Source: Phormidesmis sp. RL_2_1
Lineage (GTDB): Bacteria; Cyanobacteriota; Cyanobacteriia; Phormidesmidales; Phormidesmidaceae
Assembly (NCBI GenBank): GCA_012033015.1
Contig: JAAUPS010000010.1
Location: forward strand, 1 to 51,947
DNA length: 51,947 nucleotides
Reading direction: 5' to 3'
Numbering within the stretch: position 1 is the stretch's first letter; every line of letters begins with the position of its first letter. The notes beneath the pieces were generated by a model. The model saw only the letters and a program-made list of their open reading frames with translations. It ran no database searches and was not told the origin of the DNA. Positions 1 through 8,407 of the stretch are shown piece after piece. The translations under genes were made by a program, and so were the position numbers.

Positions 1-1121
1 TCAATGAACCGATAAAAGGCAGCCCTCTCTCCGGTGCCATCAGCCCCTTGAGAATCGTCAAGTCACGGGTTCCCGTTTTTTTGTAAACCACCCCCACCAG
101 CAAAAACATCAGCGCTGAGATCAACCCATGGCTGACCATCTGCATCACAGTGCCTAAAATACTCAGCGGGGTAGCCGCCGCTGCTGCCAGCAAGATGTAG
201 CCCATGTGCCCCACCGAGCTATAAGCCACCATCTTTTTCATATCGGTTTGGGCGATCGCTGCCAGCGAACCATACAGCACACTCACCACTGCCCACCATG
301 CAAATAAAGGAGAAAATTCTACCCATGCCCCCGGAAACAGCCCCACACAAAAGCGCAAAATCCCATAGGTTCCCAGCTTTAGCAGCACCCCAGCTAGCAA
401 CACCGAAATCGGCGTCGAAGCCTCCACATGAGCATCCGGCAACCACGTGTGAAACGGCACCAGCGGAATCTTAATCCCAAAACCAACCAGCAAAGCGCCC
501 ATCAGGACAGTCTGCTGCACCACAGTCAGCCCTTGTACCAGCGCCGGATCATAATCAAAGCTACCCGTCGTCGATAGCAAACCTAGGCCCAAAAAAGCTC
601 CCAAAATCAAAATGCCAGAAAACGCCGTATAGATTAAAAACTTAGTGGCCGCATAGCCTCGACGCGCCCCCCCCCCAAATCGCAATCAATAAATACAGCG
701 GCAGCAGTTCCAGTTCGTAGAACAAAAAGAACAGCAGCAGATTTTGCGCCAGAAAAGCCCCCGTCACCGCCCCTGAGATCAGCAACAGTAGAGCAAAATA
801 CAGCCGAGGCCGATTGATATTGGCACTGAGGTATACCGACACAAGGCTCAACAGGCAGTTAATTACCACTAGCGGCAAAGCAATCCCATCAACGCCCAAA
901 ACATAGGTCAGCCCCAGCGCCTCCACCCAGTTCAGCTTTTCAACAAACTGAAACCCTGGATTATTAAGATCAAACTGGCTGACCAAATACAACGCCCCCA
1001 CCAGCGTCACGCCCAGGGTAATCAAGGCCCCTAATCGGGCCTGAGAAGACTCTAGCTTTGTGGGCCAAAGGCTAATCAACAAAGCCCCCGCTAGCGGAAT
1101 TATGAGCAGTGAACTGAGCAT
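1..1121 (-). CDS. ndhD4: NDH-1 subunit NdhD (CO2-uptake type, probably NdhD4), partial and frameshifted
   Basis: Proton-pumping antiporter-like membrane subunit of a specialised NDH-1 complex in the thylakoid membrane. Residues 1-155 (1121 down to about 667) start MLSSLLIIPLAGALL and hold several hydrophobic helices. At 667-676 a run of ten C (G on the coding strand) shifts the frame; nine would restore ...IWGGGARRGYAATKFLIYT.... The downstream frame reads on to the window edge with NdhD motifs such as PFHTWLPDAHVEAS and SSVGHMGYI, so the C-terminus lies outside the window. The gene follows ndhF on the same strand after about 100 bp. The NdhD4 rather than NdhD3 label is inferred from the divergent ccm operon, an arrangement I recall from Nostoc; the sequence alone does not settle it. 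The shift is most likely a homopolymer error. Confidence 0.85.
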
Positions 1122-1221
1122 GAATATTCCTTATCCCAACACCTGAAAATCTGATCCAAACACCTGAAATTCTGCACTTAATCTGCATCTCAACTAAAAG
1201 GCACCTCACTTTCTAGGGCCG

Positions 1222-3081
1222 CTACCACATTGCCCAAGTGGTCATTAGCATCAGCAAACCCACGCCCATTACAATCGTGAGAATGTAGTTTTGCGATTGG
1301 CCGGAAGCGCTGTACTTTAGTCCCTCACCCCCTAGTAACGAAGCCGCACCGACAAAGTTCACCACCCCATCAATCACGTAGCGATCTAACCAATTACTCA
1401 GATCTGACAGCTTCGCCACAACCTTGACCACGGTGCCTTGGTAGAGCTTTTCAGTGTAAAAGTCATTGCCCAACCAATCTTGCAATACCCTCAGGGGAGC
1501 GATAATCGAGCGCGACCAAGAGCGATTGATAGGAATGTAATAGCCCACAATGGCACCGCTCAGACCAGAGGTGATCAAAAGTGCTATTGCCGCCCAATTG
1601 ATATAAGCCAAAGGCGGCAACAGCAACATCCGTCCCATCAACACTGGCAACAACAACACAAATATTGACAAAGTCACCATCGGCACCGCCATAAGCCAAG
1701 CCACCTCAGGCGTTCGACGTGTTTTGGGCTGCGGCTCTCCCAAAAACACCAGCCGAAATACCCGCACCAAGTTCAACGCCGTGACAAAATTCACCAGTAA
1801 AAATACACCGACCAGCAGCGGATGCTCCGTCCATAAAAAACCTATCCCCAGACAAAAAGCCCAAAAACAGCCAAATGGCAGCACTCCCGTCAGCCCCAAA
1901 GCCCCCGTGAGGTAAGCAATTGTCGTTGCTGGCATCCGCGACCAAATGCCCCCTAGCTCCGTCAAATCTTGATTATTCGTAGAATAAATCACCGCGCCAA
2001 TGCTCATAAAAATCAGCGCCTTAGCCACAGCGTGGGTAAACAGCAGCATAAACGCCACCCCTGGCCATGCGGTACCCACCGCTACAAACACAAGCCCAAT
2101 GTAAGCACTCGTCGAATAGGAAAAAGAACGCTTAAAATCAATTTGGGCCAATGAAACCAGCGACGCACCAATGGCCGTTGTCACCCCAATCACCATCAGC
2201 ACATCCAGCGTAATCGGTGAAATCACAAGCACCGGCTGCAGCTTCATCAGGACATAAGCGCCACAGGTCACCACCACAGAGTTCCGCACAATCGACGCCG
2301 GACTCGGCCCTTCCATTGCTTCATCTAGCCATAGATGCAAGGGAAACTGCGCGCACTTTCCCGTGGGCCCCGCAATCAGCGCTAGCCCGGTTAGGGTGGC
2401 TGCCAATGGCGTAATATCAGCATCTTTAACCCAGGCATACAGATCATTAAAGTGCAGCGAGCCCGCGTAAGTACTGAGTGAAATCAACCCCATAAACAAA
2501 AGCACATCGCCCACGCGCTTAGTCAAAAATGCATCGCGAGCAGCCGTCACCACCAATGGTTGCGCATACCAAAAACCCACAAGAAGGTAGGTAGAAAGCG
2601 TCAGCATCTCCAGCAAAAAGTAGCTGGAGAACAGAGAGTTACTTAAAATAACCCCACTAATCGCCCCCTCGAAAAAACCCATCAACGCAAAAAAACGAGC
2701 CAGCGCCCAGTCCTTTTCCAAATAGCCCATGCCATAAATTTGGGCTAAGAGAATCAGACCAACCGTCAACTCCAAAAAGATCAAATTGAGGGCAGAAAGC
2801 TCTAAAGAAGCTGACAAATTAAGATCAGCAACCTGCAGCCATTGAAAAGTCACTTCCTGGGTACCAACATCCCCAATCACTTGAAGCAACACCAGCCCGT
2901 GTAATGACGCCAGCGCCGTCATGAAGACATTGATATACATCGCTGGACGAGGCCCCGTTTGGCGGATCAGCCGAGTCGCCCAAGGAAGCGCCAGCAAAGC
3001 GCCTACGAAGCCATACATCGGAATCAGCCAACTCCACTGAATCAAAACCTGCATCATAGGCACTTCAAAAACGCACTTCAA
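1222..3081 (-). CDS. ndhF4: NDH-1 subunit NdhF (CO2-uptake type, probably NdhF4)
   Basis: Large proton-translocating subunit of an NDH-1 complex. The protein of up to 619 residues is hydrophobic throughout, with the antiporter-family stretches FPLHLWLDEAMEGPSPAS (about residues 265-282) and FTHAVAKALIFMSIGAVI (about residues 350-370). Length fits the NdhF3/NdhF4 group that pairs with CupA/CupB for CO2 hydration. Two in-frame ATGs at 3057 and 3054 (MMQVLIQWSWLIPMYG) are more likely starts than 3081, because the extra eight residues (MKCVFEVP) are unlike the family. It is followed by ndhD and faces the carboxysome operon across about 1 kb. No cup gene is visible; it may follow ndhD outside the window. 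Confidence 0.88.
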   Translation of the reverse strand: MKCVFEVPMMQVLIQWSWLIPMYGFVGALLALPWATRLIRQTGPRPAMYINVFMTALASLHGLVLLQVIGDVGTQEVTFQWLQVADLNLSASLELSALNLIFLELTVGLILLAQIYGMGYLEKDWALARFFALMGFFEGAISGVILSNSLFSSYFLLEMLTLSTYLLVGFWYAQPLVVTAARDAFLTKRVGDVLLFMGLISLSTYAGSLHFNDLYAWVKDADITPLAATLTGLALIAGPTGKCAQFPLHLWLDEAMEGPSPASIVRNSVVVTCGAYVLMKLQPVLVISPITLDVLMVIGVTTAIGASLVSLAQIDFKRSFSYSTSAYIGLVFVAVGTAWPGVAFMLLFTHAVAKALIFMSIGAVIYSTNNQDLTELGGIWSRMPATTIAYLTGALGLTGVLPFGCFWAFCLGIGFLWTEHPLLVGVFLLVNFVTALNLVRVFRLVFLGEPQPKTRRTPEVAWLMAVPMVTLSIFVLLLPVLMGRMLLLPPLAYINWAAIALLITSGLSGAIVGYYIPINRSWSRSIIAPLRVLQDWLGNDFYTEKLYQGTVVKVVAKLSDLSNWLDRYVIDGVVNFVGAASLLGGEGLKYSASGQSQNYILTIVMGVGLLMLMTTWAMW

Positions 3082-3408
3082 AAACCTTCAAAACAATTGC
3101 AAATCACTCAGGTAAATCAGCCAGAGCAATACTAGAGCGCAATATTAGCCAGAGACCAATTTCAGCCAGATAAATGACCAATCCACCTCAATTCAACAGC
3201 CCAGCTAAAATTTAGTTAAAGCTAAAATTTAGTGAAAACCTAAAATTGGTGAAAACCTAAAATTAGTTAAAAAGAGAAATAAACAGTGTAAATATCTTCA
3301 ATGGCGAAAAAATCAATGGCCGCTCAAACAGCCTAGAAATGCCCTAAAAACAGCTCAATTCAATAACAACAGCGCTAAAGCTACGACACCAAACACAACC
3401 CTTAGTTC

Positions 3409-3441
3409 GGTCTCAGTCAGGTCTCAGTTAGGTCTCAGTCA
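3409..3441. repeat. Three tandem 11-bp repeats (GGTCTCAGTYA)
   Basis: Units at 3409-3419, 3420-3430 and 3431-3441 are GGTCTCAGTCA, GGTCTCAGTTA and GGTCTCAGTCA. They lie midway between ndhF4 and ccmK2. The 11-bp period is close to one helical turn. Confidence 0.9.
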
Positions 3442-3825
3442 GGCTAAGCAGTAAGCTGTTAACCCTTTTTGGGGCAACCGACTTTATCCCATTCAAAACA
3501 ATCCTACACAGTGGATACTGGCCTCTCATATTTCCTCATCTTACCTGAGAGCAGAACACTTCATCGCGATTACCCAGGCACTGGCCAAGCTGGCCCTTTT
3601 AACTTTTGCCAGAGGAATTAGCGCTTGAGCGAGGCGTTGGACAACCGCGCCGCTTAACTTAATTTGTTTTTACGTTGCAACATAAAACGAAAATATTTTA
3701 TTCATAAGATTTAATGATGCTCGATATTAGCCACAATCATCAAGGCTTATATTGTCAAAGCGGCAACGCCATTTTATTCTGAATGATGACGCACAAAAGT
3801 TATATAAGCTCTCTCAAGCTCATTT

Positions 3826-3874
3826 GCCTCCTAAACCACTTAGCCTCCTAAACCACTTAGGTAAACCACTTAGG
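3826..3874. repeat. Tandem direct repeat (CCTCCTAAACCACTTAG)
   Basis: GCCTCCTAAACCACTTA at 3826-3842 is repeated at 3843-3859 and followed by the partial copy GTAAACCACTTAGG at 3861-3874, about 200 bp upstream of ccmK2. Confidence 0.85.
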
Positions 3875-4074
3875 AACTTGGCAGTTCATGGAATGGGCCA
3901 ATGCGTTTGAGATATAGAAAGCTAGTTCAATGTCCTCATGTCCGCAGCTCGGTGAGAGTTCTGGTGAAACATTAAGACGTTAAGCAGTGCTGTTTAGGCG
4001 AGCTTTTCATCGGGTCATTTAGCGCGACTATAACTTTTTTAAGAGCTTTAATTATTTGAAGGAGATTTCGATTA

Positions 4075-4383
4075 ATGCCTATTGCTGTTGGAATGATTGA
4101 AACGAAGGGTTTTCCCGCAGTAGTGGAAGCGGCTGATGCCATGGTGAAAGCTGCACGAGTAACCCTCGTTGGCTATGAGAAAATTGGTAGCGGCCGCGTC
4201 ACTGTGATTGTTCGTGGCGATGTTTCAGAGGTTCAAGCTTCCGTTTCGGCAGGAATTGAGTCCGTTAAGCGGGTAAACGGTGGCGAGGTACTCTCGACTC
4301 ACATCATCGCGCGGCCTCATGAAAACTTAGAATTTGTTTTGCCGATTCGCTACACCGAGGCGGTTGAGCAATTCCGCTCTTAA
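4075..4383 (+). CDS. ccmK2: Carboxysome shell hexamer CcmK2
   Basis: Single-domain BMC (Pfam BMC) shell protein, 102 residues, that tiles the flat facets of the beta-carboxysome as cyclic hexamers. It starts [20 protein letters not shown] and has the pore-lining loop KIGSG at residues 36-40 and the edge-lysine segment DAMVKAARV at 21-29. The C-terminus ends [11 protein letters not shown], the short form typical of CcmK2 (about 103 residues). A GAAGGAG ribosome-binding site lies about 10 bases upstream. First gene of the ccm operon, 170 bp before a second, longer ccmK. Gene order matches ccmK2-ccmK1-ccmL-ccmM-ccmN of Synechocystis. Confidence 0.96.
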   Translation: MPIAVGMIETKGFPAVVEAADAMVKAARVTLVGYEKIGSGRVTVIVRGDVSEVQASVSAGIESVKRVNGGEVLSTHIIARPHENLEFVLPIRYTEAVEQFRS

Positions 4384-4553
4384 AAGAACTTTATTTTAAG
4401 TCTATTGACTTTTAGCAGGTTTTTGGCCCAGCAGCTTTATTGGGTGCAGCGGCTCTTAAATCAGCGATTTTATCTCAACGTTTGAGGGAACTGCCTGCAG
4501 GCGTTCCTTCGAGCAGGTTTTGTAGTTTTGGTTCTATTTTTTAGGAAAAGAGT

Positions 4554-4892
4554 ATGGCAATTGCAGTAGGTATGGTTGAGACGCTGGGTTTTCCCGCAGT
4601 CGTCGAAGCGGCGGACGCGATGGTGAAAGCTGCTCGCGTCACCTTGGTTGGTTACGAGAAAATCGGTAGTGGCCGTGTGACGGTTATTGTCAGGGGCGAT
4701 GTTTCAGAGGTTCAAGCTTCTGTTGCTGCTGGCGTTGAAAACGTTAAGCGAGTAAACGGGGGGCAGGTGCTCTCAACGCACATCATCGCGCGGCCTCATG
4801 AGAACTTAGAATTTGTTTTGCCCATTCGCTACACTGAGGCGGTTGAACAGTTCCGGGAAAGCGTCAGCGGTATTCGTCCCTATGGTAGATAA
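4554..4892 (+). CDS. ccmK1: Carboxysome shell hexamer CcmK1
   Basis: Second BMC-domain hexamer, 112 residues, nearly identical to the preceding CcmK over the first 99 residues (differences mainly at the N-terminus and around residues 57-72). It carries the same KIGSG pore loop and has a C-terminal extension, [11 protein letters not shown], as in CcmK1 (about 111 residues). High DNA identity to the upstream gene shows a tandem duplication. It probably co-assembles with CcmK2 in the shell. GGAAAAGAG upstream serves as ribosome-binding site. Confidence 0.95.
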   Translation: MAIAVGMVETLGFPAVVEAADAMVKAARVTLVGYEKIGSGRVTVIVRGDVSEVQASVAAGVENVKRVNGGQVLSTHIIARPHENLEFVLPIRYTEAVEQFRESVSGIRPYGR

Positions 4893-4935
4893 CGGCTAAG
4901 AACAATAGAGGCCATGCAAGAGGCCATGCAACTCT

Positions 4936-5238
4936 ATGCGCTTAGCACAGGTGAGAGGAACAGTTGTCAGTACTGTTAAAGACGACAGTTTGATGGGAGT
5001 TAAGCTGCTACTCGTTCAGCTAATTGACGAGTCTGGTGTGCTCCAAAGTGACTATGAGGTCGCAGCCGATGTCGTCGGAGCAGGTGTGGGAGAGTGGGTG
5101 TTAGTCAGCAGAGGTAGCGGTGCTCGACAACACCAGGGCTATCACCAGAGGCCAATAGATGCTGCGATTATTGCAATTGTAGACACCGTCAGCTTGGACT
5201 CCGGCCCACTTTATGACAAACGACAAGAAGGGTATTAG
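4936..5238 (+). CDS. ccmL: Carboxysome vertex pentamer CcmL
   Basis: EutN/CcmL-family protein of 100 residues that forms the pentamers closing the twelve vertices of the icosahedral shell. It begins MRLAQVRGTVVST, with the strand pattern GVKLLLVQLID and GAGVGEWVLVSRGSGAR typical of the fold, and continues DAAIIAIVDTVSLD. It lies 43 bp after ccmK1 and 35 bp before ccmM, clearly in the same operon. Confidence 0.95.
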   Translation: MRLAQVRGTVVSTVKDDSLMGVKLLLVQLIDESGVLQSDYEVAADVVGAGVGEWVLVSRGSGARQHQGYHQRPIDAAIIAIVDTVSLDSGPLYDKRQEGY

Positions 5239-5273
5239 GTACGAGACGTTTTGAGCGAGGCAAAAGGGGGCTA

Positions 5274-7523
5274 ATGGTTGCCCGTAGTGTAGCCAAGAGT
5301 GTAGCCAAGAGTGTAGCCGCCATGGATACAGCACAAGGTATAGCGCCGCCGATGTCACGGTTGGGGGTATTGCCCAATCCTCAGGTACATTCGGCGGCTG
5401 ATGTGCATGAGTTCTCTTTGATAGAAGGTGCTGTGAATTTAGGCGCAGGCACTGTGGTTGCGCCTGGAGTCGCGATTACGGCTGCCTCTGATGCTACTGT
5501 AATAGTGAATGAAGACTGTTCGCTCTTACCTGGCGTTTTGATAGAAGGGGTGGGTGGTGCTCAGGTCATGACCCCTGCGCTGACGTCCTGTTCTGTTTGG
5601 GTGGGTATTAACACCGTCATTGCTCACAAAGCCATTGTCCATAGCCCAGCTTTTGTGGGTCAAAAATGCTTTATTGGCTTGCGTTCTACAGTATTCAACG
5701 CGCGACTAGGTGATGGTTGTGTGGTGATGATGCACGCGCTAGTACAAGACGTAGAAGTACCACCCGGTAAGTGTGTGCCTTCTGGCAGCATTGTGACCAC
5801 CCAGCATCAGGCTGATCAGCTTCCTGACGTTCGCCCCGAAGATCTTGAATTTGTCAAAGAGATTATGGGGTCGGCTGCTTACAGGAGCACGACTTCTTTG
5901 GATGGGCGTCGCTCAGAAACTGCTCGCGCACAGCCTAGATCTGCACAGCCTAGATCCGCGCAGCCTAGATCCTCCGCACAGTCTAGAGCACGGTTAGTGC
6001 CCATCAACCAATCATCAGCCGCCCAGCCATCAGTCTCTGACTATTCAAATTCCCAATCCAACCAAACTTCCTACGCAAGAGCAGGAGCTAACATGCAAAC
6101 CACCCACCCACAGGCTAAAAGACTTTCTCCAGACGTTGTTCAGCAGGTTCGACAATACCTTAGCCAGGGCTATCGCATTGGGATGGAGCACGCAGATGCA
6201 CGTCGCTATCGCAGCGGAGTATGGGAAACCTGCACCCCGATTAAAGACACCCGTGAACAGGTTGTTTTTGAAGGGTTAGAGAGATGTTTGGCTGAGCATA
6301 GTGGCGAGTATGTGCGAATGTTTGGTATTGATCCTAAGGCTAAGCGTCGGGTCGGCATGGCGACAGTACAGCGCCCTGATGGTCGTCCGGTCAGTGTTGA
6401 TGCAAGGTCGGTAGCTGGCTCATCTGCAAGCAACGGCGCAGGTGCCTATACGGCAGCCAATTCTACTGCTTATGCGCCTAACAGCAATGGCAGCCATGCC
6501 GGTGGGGGGCTCACGCCCGAGGTCGTGCAAGAAGTCCGCAATCTCCTCCGGGGAGGTTATGTTATTGGCACAGAACATGCAGATGCTCGACGTTACCGGA
6601 GCAATGTATGGAAGAGTTGCTCGCCGATTAAGTCAAGCAATGAGCAAGAAGTACTCTCTCGCCTCGATCACTGCTTAGCTGAGCACAGCGGTGAGTATGT
6701 GCGGATGTTTGGCATTGATGCCAATGCGAAGCAACGGATGGCTTCGATCACTATTCAGAAAGCTGATGGCAGCGCCGTGTCTGTATCGCCTAGTCGGGCA
6801 GCGGCAGCAAGTGCGGCTGCGGGCAGCCCGTCTTATGGCGGTGGCTCTCAAGCTGGCTATAGCCCAAGCGGCTATGGTCAAAGCAGCTATGGTCAAAGTG
6901 GCGGTAGTAGTGCGGCTGTGACGCAGGTTGCCAGCCAAATTTTGGCCCAAGGCAATCAAATCGGTGTGGAATACGCGGATGCCCGTCGCTATCGCAGCGG
7001 TATTTGGCAGACTGCGCCTTCAGTTCGTTCGGTGGGCGATCTGCAGAGCTTTTTAGGTCAAAATGCCGAGAAGTATGTCCGTATCTTTGCTGTGAACAGA
7101 GCGATGAAAACTCGGGGAGCGGCGACGACTGTCCAAAAGCCCGGTCAAGTAATAGACGCAGCACCAACTTTTCAGGGCGCTGTGAGAGATCCCATCAATG
7201 CTAATCCACCCCATTACGATGATCCGGCCTTCTTGAAGTCGGGGGTTAGTCATGGTAATGGTTCAGTCGATGCGATGGTGATGAATCAGGTGACGCAGTT
7301 GGTCAATCAGGGCTGTCAGATTTCGGTTGAGTTTGCTGATAAGCGTCGCTTCCGCAGTGGCATTTGGCAAACAGGGCCTGCTATCAATGCTCGTCGTCCG
7401 GATGAGGCGATTACTGCTTTGGGTCAGCAGTTGGCTCAACATCCTAATGATTATGTACGGCTAGTGGGGGTTGATCCTCAAGCCAAACGTCGCGTGCTAG
7501 AGACGACTATCCAGCGGCCTTAG
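5274..7523 (+). CDS. ccmM: Carboxysome scaffold CcmM (gamma-CA-like domain plus four SSU-like repeats)
   Basis: Scaffold that links Rubisco to the shell. Residues about 35-200 are a left-handed beta-helix gamma-carbonic-anhydrase domain; then comes a low-complexity linker with PRSAQ repeats (about 219-233). Four RbcS-like SSUL modules follow (roughly 284-370, 413-500, 548-625, 666-749), each with a (H/Y/F)AD(A)RR(Y/F)RS core and WETC/WKSC/WQTA/WQTG. Modules 1 and 2 hold the paired cysteines linked to redox control of Rubisco binding; modules 3 and 4 do not. In the gamma-CA domain the first zinc-ligand histidine position reads Glu91 (LIEGVGG), while His118 and His123 remain, and the catalytic Arg/Asp/Gln positions are Thr/Ala/Leu. 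It therefore looks enzymatically inactive. The start is supported by AAGGGGG just upstream; SVAK repeats follow the first residues. Confidence 0.95.
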   Translation: MVARSVAKSVAKSVAAMDTAQGIAPPMSRLGVLPNPQVHSAADVHEFSLIEGAVNLGAGTVVAPGVAITAASDATVIVNEDCSLLPGVLIEGVGGAQVMTPALTSCSVWVGINTVIAHKAIVHSPAFVGQKCFIGLRSTVFNARLGDGCVVMMHALVQDVEVPPGKCVPSGSIVTTQHQADQLPDVRPEDLEFVKEIMGSAAYRSTTSLDGRRSETARAQPRSAQPRSAQPRSSAQSRARLVPINQSSAAQPSVSDYSNSQSNQTSYARAGANMQTTHPQAKRLSPDVVQQVRQYLSQGYRIGMEHADARRYRSGVWETCTPIKDTREQVVFEGLERCLAEHSGEYVRMFGIDPKAKRRVGMATVQRPDGRPVSVDARSVAGSSASNGAGAYTAANSTAYAPNSNGSHAGGGLTPEVVQEVRNLLRGGYVIGTEHADARRYRSNVWKSCSPIKSSNEQEVLSRLDHCLAEHSGEYVRMFGIDANAKQRMASITIQKADGSAVSVSPSRAAAASAAAGSPSYGGGSQAGYSPSGYGQSSYGQSGGSSAAVTQVASQILAQGNQIGVEYADARRYRSGIWQTAPSVRSVGDLQSFLGQNAEKYVRIFAVNRAMKTRGAATTVQKPGQVIDAAPTFQGAVRDPINANPPHYDDPAFLKSGVSHGNGSVDAMVMNQVTQLVNQGCQISVEFADKRRFRSGIWQTGPAINARRPDEAITALGQQLAQHPNDYVRLVGVDPQAKRRVLETTIQRP
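6093..7523 (+). CDS. ccmM: Probable internally initiated short CcmM (SSUL-only form)
   Basis: In-frame ATG at codon 274 of ccmM (MQTTHPQAKR) is preceded by AGGAG at 6083-6087 with a five-base gap, a better ribosome-binding site than most true starts here. It falls exactly between the gamma-CA linker and the first SSUL module. Synechococcus elongatus CcmM35 arises from such an internal start. The product would be 476 residues with four SSUL modules, able to condense Rubisco but lacking the shell-facing domain. Inferred from position and Shine-Dalgarno only. Confidence 0.7.
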   Translation: MQTTHPQAKRLSPDVVQQVRQYLSQGYRIGMEHADARRYRSGVWETCTPIKDTREQVVFEGLERCLAEHSGEYVRMFGIDPKAKRRVGMATVQRPDGRPVSVDARSVAGSSASNGAGAYTAANSTAYAPNSNGSHAGGGLTPEVVQEVRNLLRGGYVIGTEHADARRYRSNVWKSCSPIKSSNEQEVLSRLDHCLAEHSGEYVRMFGIDANAKQRMASITIQKADGSAVSVSPSRAAAASAAAGSPSYGGGSQAGYSPSGYGQSSYGQSGGSSAAVTQVASQILAQGNQIGVEYADARRYRSGIWQTAPSVRSVGDLQSFLGQNAEKYVRIFAVNRAMKTRGAATTVQKPGQVIDAAPTFQGAVRDPINANPPHYDDPAFLKSGVSHGNGSVDAMVMNQVTQLVNQGCQISVEFADKRRFRSGIWQTGPAINARRPDEAITALGQQLAQHPNDYVRLVGVDPQAKRRVLETTIQRP

Positions 7524-7545
7524 GTAATAGCTTTAGGTAATAGCT
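7520..7545. repeat. 13-bp tandem duplication containing the ccmM stop codon
   Basis: TTAGGTAATAGCT occurs at 7520-7532 and 7533-7545. The ccmM stop TAG (7521-7523) lies inside the first unit. Further ATATAAGTC/ATATCAGCC repeats follow up to about 7595. Confidence 0.85.
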
Positions 7546-7642
7546 TTAAGTCATATAAGTCTCATATAAGTCATATCAGCCATATCAGCCATATTAGTTA
7601 TCTGCCAAGCAACGATTTTCACCCATACAACCTTCGAGCGCT

Positions 7643-8392
7643 ATGTCCCAGCGGGCACCTAGTTTAGTGAGCGACACCCACTATTGTGTGGTGGGTGATG
7701 TCACCATAGATGCAACTGCTGCGATCGCATCGGGAGTCGTTTTACAGGCATCTAGCGGGAGTCGGATTGTGATTGGCAACGGGGTTTGCTTAGCGGCAGG
7801 TGTATGTATTCAATCGCGCGCAGGTGTACTTACTATTGCTAGTGGGGTGAGTCTTGGTGCCAATGTATTGGTTATAGGCAGTGGTAATATCGGCGCAAAT
7901 GCCTGTGTGAGCCCAGGAAGTACGCTGATAAATCCCAACGTGGAAGCAAATGCCATCCTCCCGCCCGACACTTTAGTTGGCGATAGGTCAACTGCCAATG
8001 GTCACCAGAGTAATGGCCACCAGAGTAATGGCCACCAGAGCAATGGTTACCAGAGTAATGGCTACCAAAGCAATGGCTACCAAAGTAATGGCTACCAGAG
8101 TAATGGCAGCAACACTTTTGTAGCCCCAGGCCAAGTTACCTATCAGACAAGTGGCTACGACAACTCGACGAATGGCTTACAATCAAGCTATGACCCTTTA
8201 AGCGGTGCTTCAAACGGTTACAACAACAGCGCTACCCCCAGTTCTCCTTCTGGTGCCAACGGCTCAGCTTCGTTGAGCTTGTTATCTTCCTACGATAGAG
8301 TTTACGGCCGAGAGCAAGTCTCCCAACTCATATCGACGCTGTTTCCCCACCGGCAGCCTTTGAATCCAGAGCGCAATCCTTCTTCTTCCTAA
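7643..8392 (+). CDS. ccmN: Carboxysome adaptor CcmN with expanded linker and encapsulation peptide
   Basis: Bridges the CcmM core to the CcmK shell during carboxysome assembly. Residues about 10-117 form hexapeptide-repeat (left-handed beta-helix) strands like the CcmM N-terminal domain. Residues 119-155 are seven NG(H/Y)QS units. The C-terminus carries an amphipathic encapsulation peptide (VYGREQVSQLISTLFPHR), which in known CcmN binds CcmK2. The 249-residue length exceeds the usual size of about 160 because of the linker. It lies 119 bp after ccmM and 15 bp before ccmO. Confidence 0.94.
   Translation: MSQRAPSLVSDTHYCVVGDVTIDATAAIASGVVLQASSGSRIVIGNGVCLAAGVCIQSRAGVLTIASGVSLGANVLVIGSGNIGANACVSPGSTLINPNVEANAILPPDTLVGDRSTANGHQSNGHQSNGHQSNGYQSNGYQSNGYQSNGYQSNGSNTFVAPGQVTYQTSGYDNSTNGLQSSYDPLSGASNGYNNSATPSSPSGANGSASLSLLSSYDRVYGREQVSQLISTLFPHRQPLNPERNPSSS
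7997..8101 (+). repeat. Seven tandem 15-bp repeats inside ccmN (NGHQS/NGYQS)
   Basis: Seven units of AATGGYYACCAGAGY type encode NGHQS three times and NGYQS four times, followed by a final NG. Units differ at a few synonymous positions, and the His to Tyr change is grouped, which suggests stepwise duplication. Confidence 0.95.
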
Positions 8393-8407
8393 ACCCTGCA
8401 TTCAAAT

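Larger units (their letters stand above)
3082..4074. other. Divergent regulatory region between ndhF4 and ccmK2
   Basis: Nearly 1 kb without a convincing gene. It must hold promoters for both the NDH-1 and carboxysome transcripts. Visible structure: an A/T-rich block at about 3205-3275 with four near-repeats of CTAAAATTTAGT/CCTAAAATTGGT type, three tandem 11-bp units at 3409-3441, and two and a half copies of a CTCCTAAACCACTTAG unit at 3826-3874. Such symmetrical A/T-rich blocks could be LysR-type (CcmR/CmpR) operator sites, but that is inference only. Confidence 0.5.

Noticed and set aside
5274-5320. Later ccmM start at Met17 (5322)
   Set aside because: MVARSVA resembles the MAVRS-type start of known CcmM and has an AAGGGGG site; Met17 has no such site.
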